A stretch of DNA of 64,000 bases from Paracoccaceae bacterium. GTDB taxonomy: Bacteria; Pseudomonadota; Alphaproteobacteria; Rhodobacterales; Rhodobacteraceae. The notes under the pieces are model-generated. The model had not been told where the DNA came from, ran no database searches, and was given only the letters and a program-made list of their open reading frames with translations. Shown here piece by piece: positions 54,145 through 63,700 of this stretch. Made by a program: the position numbers and the translations under genes. Within the stretch, counting starts at the first letter, position 1, and the number at the start of each line of letters is the position of its first letter. The DNA is taken from contig SDAL01000004.1 of NCBI GenBank assembly GCA_004153385.1, forward strand, positions 1 through 64,000, in the 5' to 3' direction.

Positions 54145-55926
54145 CTACAGACCACCCGTGAACTGCAGGCGGGCAAGCTCTGCATAAAGGCCGCCCTGAC
54201 CGACCAGTTCGTCATGGGTTCCTTGCGCAACAATGCGCCCGCCATCAAAAACCACGATCCTGTCCGCTTTTTTCACCGTGGCCAACCGGTGCGCCACGAT
54301 GATGGTGGTTCTGCTGCGTGCCAGTTGATCCACAGCTGCCTGCACCGCATGTTCTGATGCAGCGTCAAGCGCCGATGTCGCCTCGTCCAACAGGAGGATC
54401 GGCGCGTCACGCAAGATGGCCCGTGCGATTGCCACGCGCTGTTTTTGCCCCCCCGAAAGCATCACGCCGCGTTCCCCCACATAGGTATCAAGCCCATCGG
54501 GCAACGCCTGCAGGAAATCCCATGCATGGGCCGCACGTGCCGCCGCTTCGACATCCGCATCACTTGCCTCGGGCCGACCGAAGCGGATATTTTCGCGCGC
54601 CGAAGCTGCAAAGATCACCGGATCTTGCGGCACCAAAGCAACCGCACGCCGGAAATCGGCCCGCGCCATCTGCTTCAGATCCACGCCGTCGATGCTGACC
54701 CGACCCGCTTCAGGGTCCCAGAACCGCTGTATCAACTGCACAACGGTCGTCTTGCCCGCACCTGACGGCCCGACAAGCGCCACGGTCTCGCCCGGTGCGA
54801 TATCCAGCGTGACGTCTTCGAGCGCGGAGGTGTCGGGCCGCGAAGGGTAATGGAAAGACACATGATCAAAGGCAATCGCGCCACGCGCCGGCGCAGGCAA
54901 CGGGACCGGATCGGCCGGATCTTCCAGACTGTCTTTGGTGCGCAGCAATTCCACCAGACGCTCTGTCGCACCGGCAGCCCGCTGCAATTCCCCCCAGATC
55001 TCGGACAAGGCCCCGACGGAGCCCGCAACCATCACAGCATAGATCACGAACTGCACCAGCTCGCCCACAGACATCAAACCGATCCGCACGTCGCGCGCAC
55101 CGATCCACAACACCCCCACCACGCCGGAGAACACCAGAAAGATCACGATCATCGTCATGATCGAGCGGGTCCCGATGCGACGGCGCGCGGCCTCGAAACT
55201 CTTTTCTGTGACGGTGGCGAACCTGTCCCGGGTGCGGGTTTCGTGGGTGAACGCCTGAATGGTTTGCGAGGCCAGAAGCGCCTCAGAGGCAGAGCCGGAC
55301 GATTGCGCAATCCAGTCCTGATTTTCACGTGACAATCCGCGCAGCCGCCGCCCCAGCACCACAATCGGCACGATCACCACAGGTACGATCAGTAAAACCA
55401 ACCCTGTCAACTTGGCCGAGGTCACCAACAGCATCACCAGCCCGCCGACAAAAATCAGAAGATTGCGCAGGGCCACGGACACCGACGATCCGATCACCGA
55501 CAGAATTAGGGTGGTGTCGGTGGTGATGCGCGAAATGATTTCTCCGGTCAGGATTTTTTCGTAAAAGGCAGGCGACATCGCGATAACGCGGTCAAACACC
55601 GCCTTGCGGATATCTGCCACCACACGTTCCCCGAAACGGGTCACAAGATAATAGCGCGCCGCTGTGCCGATGGCCAAAAGCCCTGTGATCAACAAGGCCG
55701 CGCCGAAATAGGCGTCCAGCAACTGCGCCCCTTCGTTAAATCCGTCCACCACACGACGCACGGCCAGCGGCAGGATCAAGGAAATGGTCGCCGTCAGCAC
55801 CAGCGCCACAATCGCCCCCGCCGCAAGCCCCTTGTAAGGCGTTAGAAACGGGAACAATCCGCGCAATGCACCAATCCGTTTGGCTGCTGGACGTTCATCG
55901 GGCGATAATTTGGATCTGCGCGCCAT
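54145..55926 (-). CDS. ABC exporter (MsbA/ABCB-like, fused permease-ATPase)
   Basis: 593-residue half-transporter: six-helix membrane domain (about 25-320) then an ATPase domain with Walker A GPSGAGKTT, signature LSGGQKQR, Walker B ILLLDEATSALD and the switch His in VAHRLATV. It functions as a homodimer to export a lipid or drug. No lipid A genes adjoin, so MsbA itself is not claimed. ATG 55926 (MARRSK) has AAAGGAGG upstream; the longer frame to 55995 is not used. Confidence 0.9.
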   Translation of the reverse strand: MARRSKLSPDERPAAKRIGALRGLFPFLTPYKGLAAGAIVALVLTATISLILPLAVRRVVDGFNEGAQLLDAYFGAALLITGLLAIGTAARYYLVTRFGERVVADIRKAVFDRVIAMSPAFYEKILTGEIISRITTDTTLILSVIGSSVSVALRNLLIFVGGLVMLLVTSAKLTGLVLLIVPVVIVPIVVLGRRLRGLSRENQDWIAQSSGSASEALLASQTIQAFTHETRTRDRFATVTEKSFEAARRRIGTRSIMTMIVIFLVFSGVVGVLWIGARDVRIGLMSVGELVQFVIYAVMVAGSVGALSEIWGELQRAAGATERLVELLRTKDSLEDPADPVPLPAPARGAIAFDHVSFHYPSRPDTSALEDVTLDIAPGETVALVGPSGAGKTTVVQLIQRFWDPEAGRVSIDGVDLKQMARADFRRAVALVPQDPVIFAASARENIRFGRPEASDADVEAAARAAHAWDFLQALPDGLDTYVGERGVMLSGGQKQRVAIARAILRDAPILLLDEATSALDAASEHAVQAAVDQLARSRTTIIVAHRLATVKKADRIVVFDGGRIVAQGTHDELVGQGGLYAELARLQFTGGL

Positions 55927-56064
55927 GTGGCCTCCTTTTGCCCGATCGGGTTTAGGCACCCCCTGCCATCGACACAAGGCGACATTGCGCCACAACCGGC
56001 GCTGAACGGATCACCATATGCTGAAGACACGCCATAACGCAGAAGAATTCGAGGCGCGGAAAAC

Positions 56065-56100
56065 AAAAAACCCGCCGAACCGAAGTTCCGCGGGTTTTTT
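56065..56100 (-). terminator. Terminator of tRNA-Leu
   Basis: CCCGC (56071-56075) pairs with GCGGG (56090-56094), with an inner GAAC/GTTC pair, flanked by runs of six A and six T, so it works in both directions. It lies directly after the tRNA 3' end on the minus strand. Confidence 0.88.
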
Positions 56101-56186
56101 TGGTGCCCAGGAGAGGACTCGAACCTCCACGTCCTTGCGAACACTAGCACCTGAAGCTAGCGCGTCTACCATTCCGCCACCTGGGC
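56101..56186 (-). tRNA. tRNA-Leu (CAG)
   Basis: 86-base type II tRNA with CCA encoded (56101-56103 on the minus strand). Acceptor GCCCAGG, D-arm with TGGTAGACGCG, anticodon arm CTAGC-TTCAGGT-GCTAG giving CAG, a variable arm (GTTCGCAAGGAC) and T-arm GGTTCGAGTCC. All features are those of a functional leucine tRNA reading CUG. Confidence 0.97.
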
Positions 56187-56202
56187 TCAGGTGGTGACGC
56201 GG

Positions 56203-56231
56203 CTTTTACGTTTCACCCTCGGGGCTGTCAA
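56203..56231 (-). promoter_or_regulatory. Consensus promoter of tRNA-Leu
   Basis: On the minus strand, TTGACA (complement of 56226-56231), a 17-base spacer and TAAAAG (complement of 56203-56208). Transcription would start about ten bases before the mature tRNA, as expected for a stable-RNA promoter. Confidence 0.82.
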
Positions 56232-56354
56232 CGGGATTTTTACAGTTTTTAACAGAAACTTCTAACCTGCCCCGATGAAAAGCCGCGGCCCCTTGTCGAA
56301 AGCGGTTCTAGCCGGTATTCAGGAACAGAAAATCTGCAAGGGAAGGCCCAGCAA

Positions 56355-57338
56355 ATGTCGAAACTGGTCACGATCTATGGCGGTTCTGGATTTGTCGGAC
56401 GGTATATCGCACGGCGTCTTGCCAAAGACGGCTGGCGCATCCGGATCGCCGTGCGCCGCCCGAACGAGGCACTGTTCACCCGCCCCTATGGTGCGGTAGG
56501 CCAGGTCGAGCCGGTGTTTTGCAACATCCGTGATGACGCTTCCGTGCGCGAAGTCATGCAAGGCGCGGATGCCGTGGTCAATTGTGTGGGTATCCTTAAT
56601 GCCAAGGGCAAGAACGGTTTCGATGCCATTCAGGCCGAAGGGGCCGGTCGCATCGCGCGGATTGCCAAGGAAAACAACGTGCGCACATTCGTGCACCTGT
56701 CAGCGCTGGGTGCAGACGAAAACGCCGCCAGTGCCTATGCCCGCAGCAAGGCCGAAGGCGAAAAGCAAATATTGAGCGCCTTTGCAGATGCTATGATATT
56801 GCGGCCTTCTGTTCTTTTCGGCACGGAAGACGGGTTCTTCAATAAATTCGCGTCGATGAGCCGCTTCACCCCGATCCTGCCCGTCACTGGCGGACAGACC
56901 AAATTCCAGCCGGTCTGGGTGGATGACGTGGCCCAAGCGGCCGTGATGGGTGTGGAGGGCAAGGCCCATGGCATCTACGAGCTTGGTGGCCCTGATGTTG
57001 CGGATTTCCGCACATTGATGCAGCGGATGCTGGAAATTGTCAGCCGGAAACGTATTATTTTCAACATGCCCTTCGGGCTTGCGGCACTCATGGGCGGTCT
57101 CTTCGACGGCTTGCAAAAAGTGACCGGCGGCCTGTTCACCAACACGCTTTTGACCCGCGATCAGGTGAAAAACCTGCGCCACGATAATATCGTGTCGGAC
57201 GGCGCCAAGACATTTGCCGATCTGGGCATCAATCCGACCGCGATGGAGACCATCATGCAGGAATATCTGTGGCGGTTCCGGCCGCGTGGCCAGTATGAAG
57301 ACATCCAAGCTTCCGCTAAAAATCTACACCGGTCCTGA
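56355..57338 (+). CDS. NDUFA9-like complex I assembly / NAD(P)-binding epimerase-fold protein
   Basis: 327-residue short-chain dehydrogenase-like protein. YGGSGFVGRYIARRLAKDG is the NAD(P) fold; the family to which it belongs (NDUFA9-type atypical SDRs) is common in alphaproteobacteria and related to a mitochondrial complex I subunit. The block FVHLSALGAD lies near the catalytic Ser position, but the YxxxK pair is not clearly intact, so it may only bind the cofactor. GGAAGG precedes the ATG. uppP follows two bases after the stop, implying co-expression. Confidence 0.85.
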   Translation: MSKLVTIYGGSGFVGRYIARRLAKDGWRIRIAVRRPNEALFTRPYGAVGQVEPVFCNIRDDASVREVMQGADAVVNCVGILNAKGKNGFDAIQAEGAGRIARIAKENNVRTFVHLSALGADENAASAYARSKAEGEKQILSAFADAMILRPSVLFGTEDGFFNKFASMSRFTPILPVTGGQTKFQPVWVDDVAQAAVMGVEGKAHGIYELGGPDVADFRTLMQRMLEIVSRKRIIFNMPFGLAALMGGLFDGLQKVTGGLFTNTLLTRDQVKNLRHDNIVSDGAKTFADLGINPTAMETIMQEYLWRFRPRGQYEDIQASAKNLHRS

Positions 57339-57340
57339 AC

Positions 57341-58141
57341 GTGTCCGATACGATCACGGCAGCGATCCTTGGCGTCATAGAGGGTCTGACCGAATTTCTG
57401 CCTGTATCCTCAACGGCCCATGTGCTGATCGCAGGCGAAGTTCTGGGGTTTCACTCCACCGGCCACGCCTTCGAGGTCGTCATCCAGCTCGGGGCTGTGT
57501 TGGCGATCATCGGCCTTTATGGCGCGCGGCTGGCCCAAGTCTTCTGTGCCGCCCCGCATGATCCGCAGGCGCGCCGGTTTATCTATAGCGTGCTGCTTGC
57601 ATTCGCCCCTGCGGTGGTGATCGGCGTGATGGCGCATGATATTATCAAGACCGTGCTTTTCGACTCGCCAAAGCTGATCGCCTCGATGCTGATCATCGGC
57701 GGAGCCATCCTGATCATAGTGGACCGGATGAAAATTACGGTGCGCCACGAGGACGCGATGCATGTGCCCTTGCACAAGGCGCTTGTTATCGGCTTCGTGC
57801 AGTGTCTGGCCATGATACCGGGCACCTCGCGCTCTGGCGCCACGATTGTGAGCGCCATGTTAATGGGCGTCAGCAAGCGGGCTGCCGCAGAATTCAGCTT
57901 TTTCCTGTCAATCCCGACAATGACCGGCGCTTTCGCTTATGATCTGTATAAAAACCGCGATATTCTGAGCACGGGTGACATGGGCCTGATCGCGGTGGGT
58001 TTTGCGACCGCCTTCGTGTCCGCCATCTTTGTGGTGAAGTGGCTTTTGGGCTTCCTCAGCCAGCACGGCTATACAGTGTTCGGGGTGTGGCGAATCTTCT
58101 TGGGGCTGCTGATTTTCGCCTATTTCGCGCTCTACACCTGA
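57341..58141 (+). CDS. uppP: Undecaprenyl-diphosphatase
   Basis: Integral membrane enzyme (266 residues) that regenerates undecaprenyl phosphate for cell-wall synthesis. Motifs: EGLTEFLPVSSTAH near the N-terminus and PGTSRSGATI in the centre, both catalytic; about eight hydrophobic helices. It starts with GTG at 57341, two bases after the preceding stop, so it is translationally coupled. Confidence 0.95.
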   Translation: MSDTITAAILGVIEGLTEFLPVSSTAHVLIAGEVLGFHSTGHAFEVVIQLGAVLAIIGLYGARLAQVFCAAPHDPQARRFIYSVLLAFAPAVVIGVMAHDIIKTVLFDSPKLIASMLIIGGAILIIVDRMKITVRHEDAMHVPLHKALVIGFVQCLAMIPGTSRSGATIVSAMLMGVSKRAAAEFSFFLSIPTMTGAFAYDLYKNRDILSTGDMGLIAVGFATAFVSAIFVVKWLLGFLSQHGYTVFGVWRIFLGLLIFAYFALYT

Positions 58142-58154
58142 TATAGGTATCGCT

Positions 58155-58235
58155 TACTGACCTAATTCAGGTAAATTTTTACGCTTACAGAGCACAAAAC
58201 CTTCAAAAACCCGCGTTTAGGTCAGTACGGCTGAC
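58155..58235 (+). promoter_or_regulatory. Inverted repeats upstream of gltD
   Basis: TACTGACCTAA (58155-58165) recurs as its exact reverse complement TTAGGTCAGTA (58217-58227), 51 bases later. Overlapping the second copy is GTCAG-TACGG-CTGAC (58221-58235), and ACCT-AATTC-AGGT overlaps the first (58160-58172). They lie 63-143 bases before gltD and could be paired operators or a long hairpin. Confidence 0.5.
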
Positions 58236-58297
58236 TTTTAATGGCTTTAATGTCAGTGTAGCAAGGCTGTAACGATAACCCTCAGGGAGGCGCAGCC

Positions 58298-59731
58298 ATG
58301 GCCAAGCAACGCATGCTGAAATTCGTCAACACGGCGAAAGAAACGCCTCAAAAGCGTGATGCGCAGCAACGCTCCCATGACTTCAATGAAATCTATGCCG
58401 AGTTCGCCGATCAAAAAGCGGCAGAACAATCGGGCCGGTGTTCGCAATGTGGCGTGCCCTATTGCCAGACGCACTGCCCGCTGCACAACAACATCCCCGA
58501 CTGGCTGCGCCTGACCGCAGAGGGCCGGCTGGACGAAGCGTACGAGATTTCACAAGCGACAAATACCTTTCCGGAAATCTGTGGCCGCATCTGCCCGCAA
58601 GACCGCTTGTGCGAAGGCAACTGCGTCATCGAGCAATCCGGCCACGGCACCGTAACCATCGGCTCGGTCGAGAAATACATCACCGACACCGCATGGGAAA
58701 AAGGCTGGGTCAAACCCATTGTCCCCAAAGCGGAGCGTGACGAAAGCATCGCCGTGATCGGCGCGGGCCCGGGTGGTTTGTCGGCCGCCGATGTCTTGCG
58801 CCGTGCCGGATGCAAGGTCACCGTCTACGACCGCCACGACCGCGCGGGCGGGCTTTTGACCTATGGCATCCCGGGCTTCAAGCTGGAGAAGGACGTCGTC
58901 ATGCGCCGGATCAAGCAGCTTGAGGATGCGGGTGTCGAGTTCGTGCTCAATTGCAATGTGGGCACCGATATCACCTTCGATGCGATCCGTGGCAAACACG
59001 ATGCCGTTCTGATTGCAGCGGGCGTGTATAAAACGCGCGATCTGCGTGATCCGGGCGGAGATGCTGCCGGCATTGTGCGCGCCATCGACTATCTGACCTG
59101 CTCCAACAAGCTCAGCTTTGGTGACGATGTGCCGGAATATGACGATGGCACGCTGAACGCCAACGGCAAGAACGTTGTTGTCGTCGGCGGTGGCGATACG
59201 GCGATGGACTGTGTGCGCACCGCGATCCGTCAGGGCGCCACGTCGGTGAAATGTCTGTACCGTCGTGACCGGGCAAACATGCCCGGCTCGCAGCGCGAAG
59301 TACAAAACGCCGAGGAAGAAGGCGCGGAATTTGTCTGGCTGGCGGCCCCCAAAGGCTTCAGCGGCAATCCGGTCAATGCGATCACGGTCCAGAAAATGAA
59401 GCTTGGCCAGCCCGATGCATCGGGGCGTCAGTCGCCAGAACCGATCGAGGGTGGCATCTACGAAGAAAAGGCAGATCTGGTCATCAAGGCTTTGGGCTTC
59501 GAACCGGAAGACATCCCCGAGCAGTGGAGCGCGCCAGAGCTTGCCGTGACACGCTGGGGCACGGTCAAAGCCGAATTCGGCACCCATGCGACCAATATTC
59601 CCGGCGTCTATGCGGTGGGCGATGTGGTGCGTGGGGCCTCGCTTGTGGTCTGGGCAATCCGTGACGGGCGTGAAGCGGGCGCGGAGATCCTGCGCTATCT
59701 CGGCGGCGTCACAGCCGTCGCGGCAGAATAA
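58298..59731 (+). CDS. gltD: Glutamate synthase small (beta) subunit
   Basis: NADPH-oxidising FAD/Fe-S subunit of GOGAT (477 residues). The N-terminal cysteine clusters (CSQCGVPYCQTHCPLH, CGRICPQDRLCEGNC) bind [4Fe-4S] centres, followed by the FAD fold GAGPGGLSAADVL and the NADPH fold GGGDTAMDCVRTAI. It precedes the large-subunit gene with an exported unknown protein in between. CAGGGAGGCGCAGCC precedes the ATG. Together with GlnK/AmtB it belongs to the cell's ammonium assimilation route. Confidence 0.96.
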   Translation: MAKQRMLKFVNTAKETPQKRDAQQRSHDFNEIYAEFADQKAAEQSGRCSQCGVPYCQTHCPLHNNIPDWLRLTAEGRLDEAYEISQATNTFPEICGRICPQDRLCEGNCVIEQSGHGTVTIGSVEKYITDTAWEKGWVKPIVPKAERDESIAVIGAGPGGLSAADVLRRAGCKVTVYDRHDRAGGLLTYGIPGFKLEKDVVMRRIKQLEDAGVEFVLNCNVGTDITFDAIRGKHDAVLIAAGVYKTRDLRDPGGDAAGIVRAIDYLTCSNKLSFGDDVPEYDDGTLNANGKNVVVVGGGDTAMDCVRTAIRQGATSVKCLYRRDRANMPGSQREVQNAEEEGAEFVWLAAPKGFSGNPVNAITVQKMKLGQPDASGRQSPEPIEGGIYEEKADLVIKALGFEPEDIPEQWSAPELAVTRWGTVKAEFGTHATNIPGVYAVGDVVRGASLVVWAIRDGREAGAEILRYLGGVTAVAAE

Positions 59732-59819
59732 TCCTGCACGTCTTCGCACGATGCGGCGCCGGCCTTCGACCGGCCCGCCCTTCCCTTGTGGCCCCTTTGG
59801 CAATGAAAGGACCTTGCCG

Positions 59820-60530
59820 GTGATCAGGCTTGCTGTTGGCATGTTTTCGGTCTGCGCGTTTTTCGCCAGCACTCCGGCCTTTGCGGCTGGCAGCTTTGTG
59901 CCGCCGAACGGCTGCGCGCTGGATCTGACCGTTCAGATGCGCGGGTGCCAGATGGCCAATGTCTACCATTGCGAGACCGACCCCGAAGGCGAGCGCTGGA
60001 TTTCCTATGCCGACAGCAAGGGGGAATATTTCCTCTCGCGGATCGATTACGAAACCCGTTGGCTGGAATCGATCAGCCTGATCGGCGGCGAGATTGACCG
60101 TCTGGACGAGGCCGCCTCGAAAGATCACAGCTCGTTTTCCACATTGCTGGCGCAAGGGCGCGACGCGTATGATTTCGTCACGCAAAGCAACTTCGGCCAA
60201 ACCCGTCGCCAGATCGGCGCGGACTGGCTGGTGGACGAGCATAGGACGGTCGACGGGATCACCTTGCAGCGATGTGATTTCCGTCTGGAGACCAGAGATA
60301 CGGCGGGCAATCTGATCGCGCGGCGCAAAGGGGTTCAATATATCGACCCCGTCCGGCGCATCTTCTATTCCGGCCCCGAGCACTACAGCACCCCCGACGG
60401 CACGCAATTCGACACCGACAATACGCCCGTGGCATTCGCCACCGAAGGGGATGCGGGATTTGGCGCAACCAAACCGACATATGGCTGCGACCTGATGATG
60501 ACAGGGTTGCGTCCGGAGGATCTGCAATGA
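59820..60530 (+). CDS. Exported hypothetical protein within the glutamate synthase locus
   Basis: 236 residues from a GTG at 59820 with AAAGGA eight bases upstream. A Sec signal peptide (MIRLAVGMFSVCAFFASTPAFA) predicts a periplasmic protein. Seven cysteines remain in total, about five in the mature part, which could form disulfides. The mature protein is mixed alpha/beta with no motif I recognise. It lies between gltD (88 bases before) and gltB (213 bases after) on the same strand. Why an exported protein sits here is unknown; family members may be conserved at this locus in Rhodobacteraceae. Confidence 0.82.
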   Translation: MIRLAVGMFSVCAFFASTPAFAAGSFVPPNGCALDLTVQMRGCQMANVYHCETDPEGERWISYADSKGEYFLSRIDYETRWLESISLIGGEIDRLDEAASKDHSSFSTLLAQGRDAYDFVTQSNFGQTRRQIGADWLVDEHRTVDGITLQRCDFRLETRDTAGNLIARRKGVQYIDPVRRIFYSGPEHYSTPDGTQFDTDNTPVAFATEGDAGFGATKPTYGCDLMMTGLRPEDLQ

Positions 60531-60743
60531 CCGGCGCGCCCTGTCTTGCGGGCCCGCGCCCTGCCCTGATTTCGATGCCCGTCCGGCCGCTGGCCGATGC
60601 GCGCATCCCACTACGACAGATCGTGCACCGGCCCCCTACGGGGCGCATGGTCCAACCCTGTGGCGCAAGATGTGCCACAGATGGCATCCGCCACCGCGTG
60701 CCGCAACAGCACCGGTGCTACAAGATCTCTGAGGAGGCATGAC
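60531..60743. other. Gap between the exported protein gene and gltB
   Basis: 212 bases. A 71-codon frame (60527-60742) starts at an ATGA overlap and ends just before gltB, but its Arg/Pro-rich, Cys-containing translation looks like read-through of GC-rich non-coding DNA; not called. GAGGAGG at the right end is the gltB ribosome-binding site. Confidence 0.4.
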
Positions 60744-63700
60744 ATGACCAAATATGATGAAGCCTGGGTCACCCAAGAGGAAGCCAAGCGCAAATGGATG
60801 TCCGAACATTCGCTGTACCGGACCGATGACGAAAAGTCGTCCTGCGGGGTCGGCCTTGTTGTGTCGATTGACGGCAAAGCCAGCCGCAAGGTTGTTGAAA
60901 ACGGGATCGAGGCGCTCAAGGCGATCTGGCACCGTGGTGCGGTAGATGCGGATGGCAAAACCGGCGATGGTGCCGGTATCCACGTGCAAATTCCGGCCCC
61001 GTTCTTTTATGACCAGATCCGTCGCACCGGTCACGAGCCGAATATGGAAAAGCGTATCGCTGTGGGTCAGGTGTTCCTGCCACGCACCGATTTCGGCGCG
61101 CAGGAGGTCTGCCGGACCATTGTCGAGACCGAAGTTCTTCGGATGGGCCATTATATTTACGGCTGGCGCCACGTACCGGTGGACACCGCGTGTCTGGGCG
61201 ACAAGGCCAATGCCACCCGCCCCGAGATCGAACAGATCCTGATCCGCAACGAAAAGAACATCGACGAGGAGCAGTTCGAGCGCGAATTGTACATCATCCG
61301 CCGCCGGATTGAGAAAGCGGCCATCGCCGCGCAGGTGAAGGGGCTGTATGTCTGCTCGCTCTCCACCCGTTCGATCATCTACAAGGGCATGATGCTGGCC
61401 GAGCAGGTCGCCGTGTTCTATCCCGATCTGCGTGACGAGCGTTTTGAATCCTCGTTTGCGATCTACCACCAGCGCTACTCCACCAACACGTTCCCCGAAT
61501 GGTGGCTGGCCCAACCGTTCCGGATGCTGGCCCACAACGGCGAGATCAACACGATCAAGGGCAACATCAACTGGATGAAAAGCCACGAGATCCGCATGGC
61601 CTCGGCCACGTTCGGTGACATGGCCGAAGATATCAAACCGGTGATTCCGGCCGCCTCGTCGGATTCCGGCGCGCTGGATTCGGTGTTCGAGCTGATGGTC
61701 CGTTCGGGCCGCAGCGCGCCTATGGTGAAAACCATGCTGGTGCCGGAAGCCTGGTCGAAAGCCACAGAAGAGCTGCCGCAGGCGTGGCAGGATATGTATG
61801 CCTATTGCAACGCAGTCATGGAGCCGTGGGATGGCCCCGCAGCCCTTGCCATGACCGATGGCCGCTGGGTGTGTGGCGGTCTGGATCGCAACGGCCTGCG
61901 TCCCTTGCGCTATGTTGTGACCGGCGACGGCATGCTGATCGCGGGCTCGGAGGTGGGCATGGTTCCGACCGATGAGAGCACAGTTGTTGAAAAAGGCGCG
62001 CTTGGTCCGGGGCAGTTGATCGCGGTCGATATGGCCGAGGGCAAGCTGTATCACGACGTAGAGATCAAAAACAAAATGGCCGCCTCGCGTCCGTTCGGCG
62101 AGTGGATTTCCAAGGTCACCGACCTGTCGGAGATGATGCGCGATCTGCAAGAAGCGCCGAAATACACCGGCACGGAACTGCGCAAACGCCAGATGGCAGC
62201 GGGCTACACTGTCGAGGAAATCGAGCAGATCCTGACGCCTATGGGCGAAGACGGCAAAGAGGCCTTGGCCTCGATGGGCGATGACACCCCGCCCGCGGTC
62301 CTCTCCAAGAAATACCGCCCCCTCAGCCACTTCTTCCGTCAGAACTTCAGTCAGGTGACCAACCCGCCCATCGACAGCTTGCGCGAAAACCGTGTGATGT
62401 CGCTGAAAACGCGGTTCGGGAACCTCAAGAACGTGCTCGACGAAGATAGCGAGCAGACCGAGATCCTGATTCTGGACACGCCCTTCATTGCCAATGAAGA
62501 GTTCACCAAGATGGCGGAGATCTTTGGCGAGCAGCTTTCGATCATCGACTGCACCTTCCCTGCAGGTGCCGATCAGGAGGCCCTGCGCCACGCGCTGACC
62601 CGTGTGCGCAACGAGGCCGAAGATGCCGTGCGTTCGGGTGCGGGCCATATTGTACTGACAGACGAGCGCCAGTCCGAAGACCGTGTGGCGATGCCGATGA
62701 TCCTTGCGACCTCGGCTGTGCATTCGTGGTTGACCAAAAAAGGCCTTCGGACATTCTGCTCGATCAATGTGCGGTCTGCGGAATGTATCGACCCGCATTA
62801 TTTTGCCGTGCTCATCGGATCGGGCGCAACCACGGTTAACGCCTATCTGGCCGAAGACACGCTGTCGGACCGGATTGATCGCGGCTTGCTGGATGGGCCG
62901 CTTGTCGAAGCGGTGCGCAAATTCCGCGACGCGATTGATGCGGGCTTGCTGAAAATCATGGCGAAAATGGGGATTTCGGTGATCTCCTCCTATCGCGGTG
63001 GCCTGAACTTCGAGGCCGTCGGCCTGAGCCGTGCCATGGTCAACGAATATTTCCCCGGCATGCATTCGCGCATCTCCGGCATCGGTATGCACGGCATCCA
63101 GCACAAGCTGGAAGAAGTGCACGCGCTTGGCTGGAAAGGTGGTCAGGACGTTCTGCCCATCGGCGGGTTCTACAAATCCCGCCGGTCTGGGGAAAAGCAC
63201 GCATGGGGCGCGCAGGGCATGCACATGTTGCAAGCCGCCTGTGATCGCGCCAGCTATGATCTGTGGAAGCAGTATTCTGCATTGATGCGGGCCAACCCCC
63301 CGATCCACATCCGCGATCTTTTGGACATGAAGCCTTTGGGCAAGCCTGTCCCGATCGAGGAAGTGGAATCGATCACCTCGATCCGCAAACGCTTTGTCAC
63401 GCCGGGCATGTCGCTGGGCGCACTGTCGCCCGAGGCGCACAAACTTCTGAACGTGGCCATGAACCGGATCGGTGCGAAATCCGATTCCGGCGAGGGTGGC
63501 GAAGATCCGGCCCATTTCGTGCCCGAACCCAATGGCGATAACCCCAGCGCCAAGATCAAACAGGTCGCATCAGGCCGGTTCGGTGTAACGGCCGAATACC
63601 TCAACCACTGCGAGGAGCTGGAAATCAAGGTCGCCCAAGGCGCGAAACCGGGTGAAGGCGGCCAGCTGCCGGGCATGAAGGTCACCGATCTGATCGCGCG

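Noticed and set aside
60527-60742. 71-codon frame between the exported protein gene and gltB
   Set aside because: Starts at an ATGA overlap, but the Arg/Pro-rich composition and its end just before the gltB ATG suggest chance.
60636-63515. 959-codon minus-strand frame over gltB
   Set aside because: Antisense shadow of glutamate synthase; the length alone is an artefact of codon bias.
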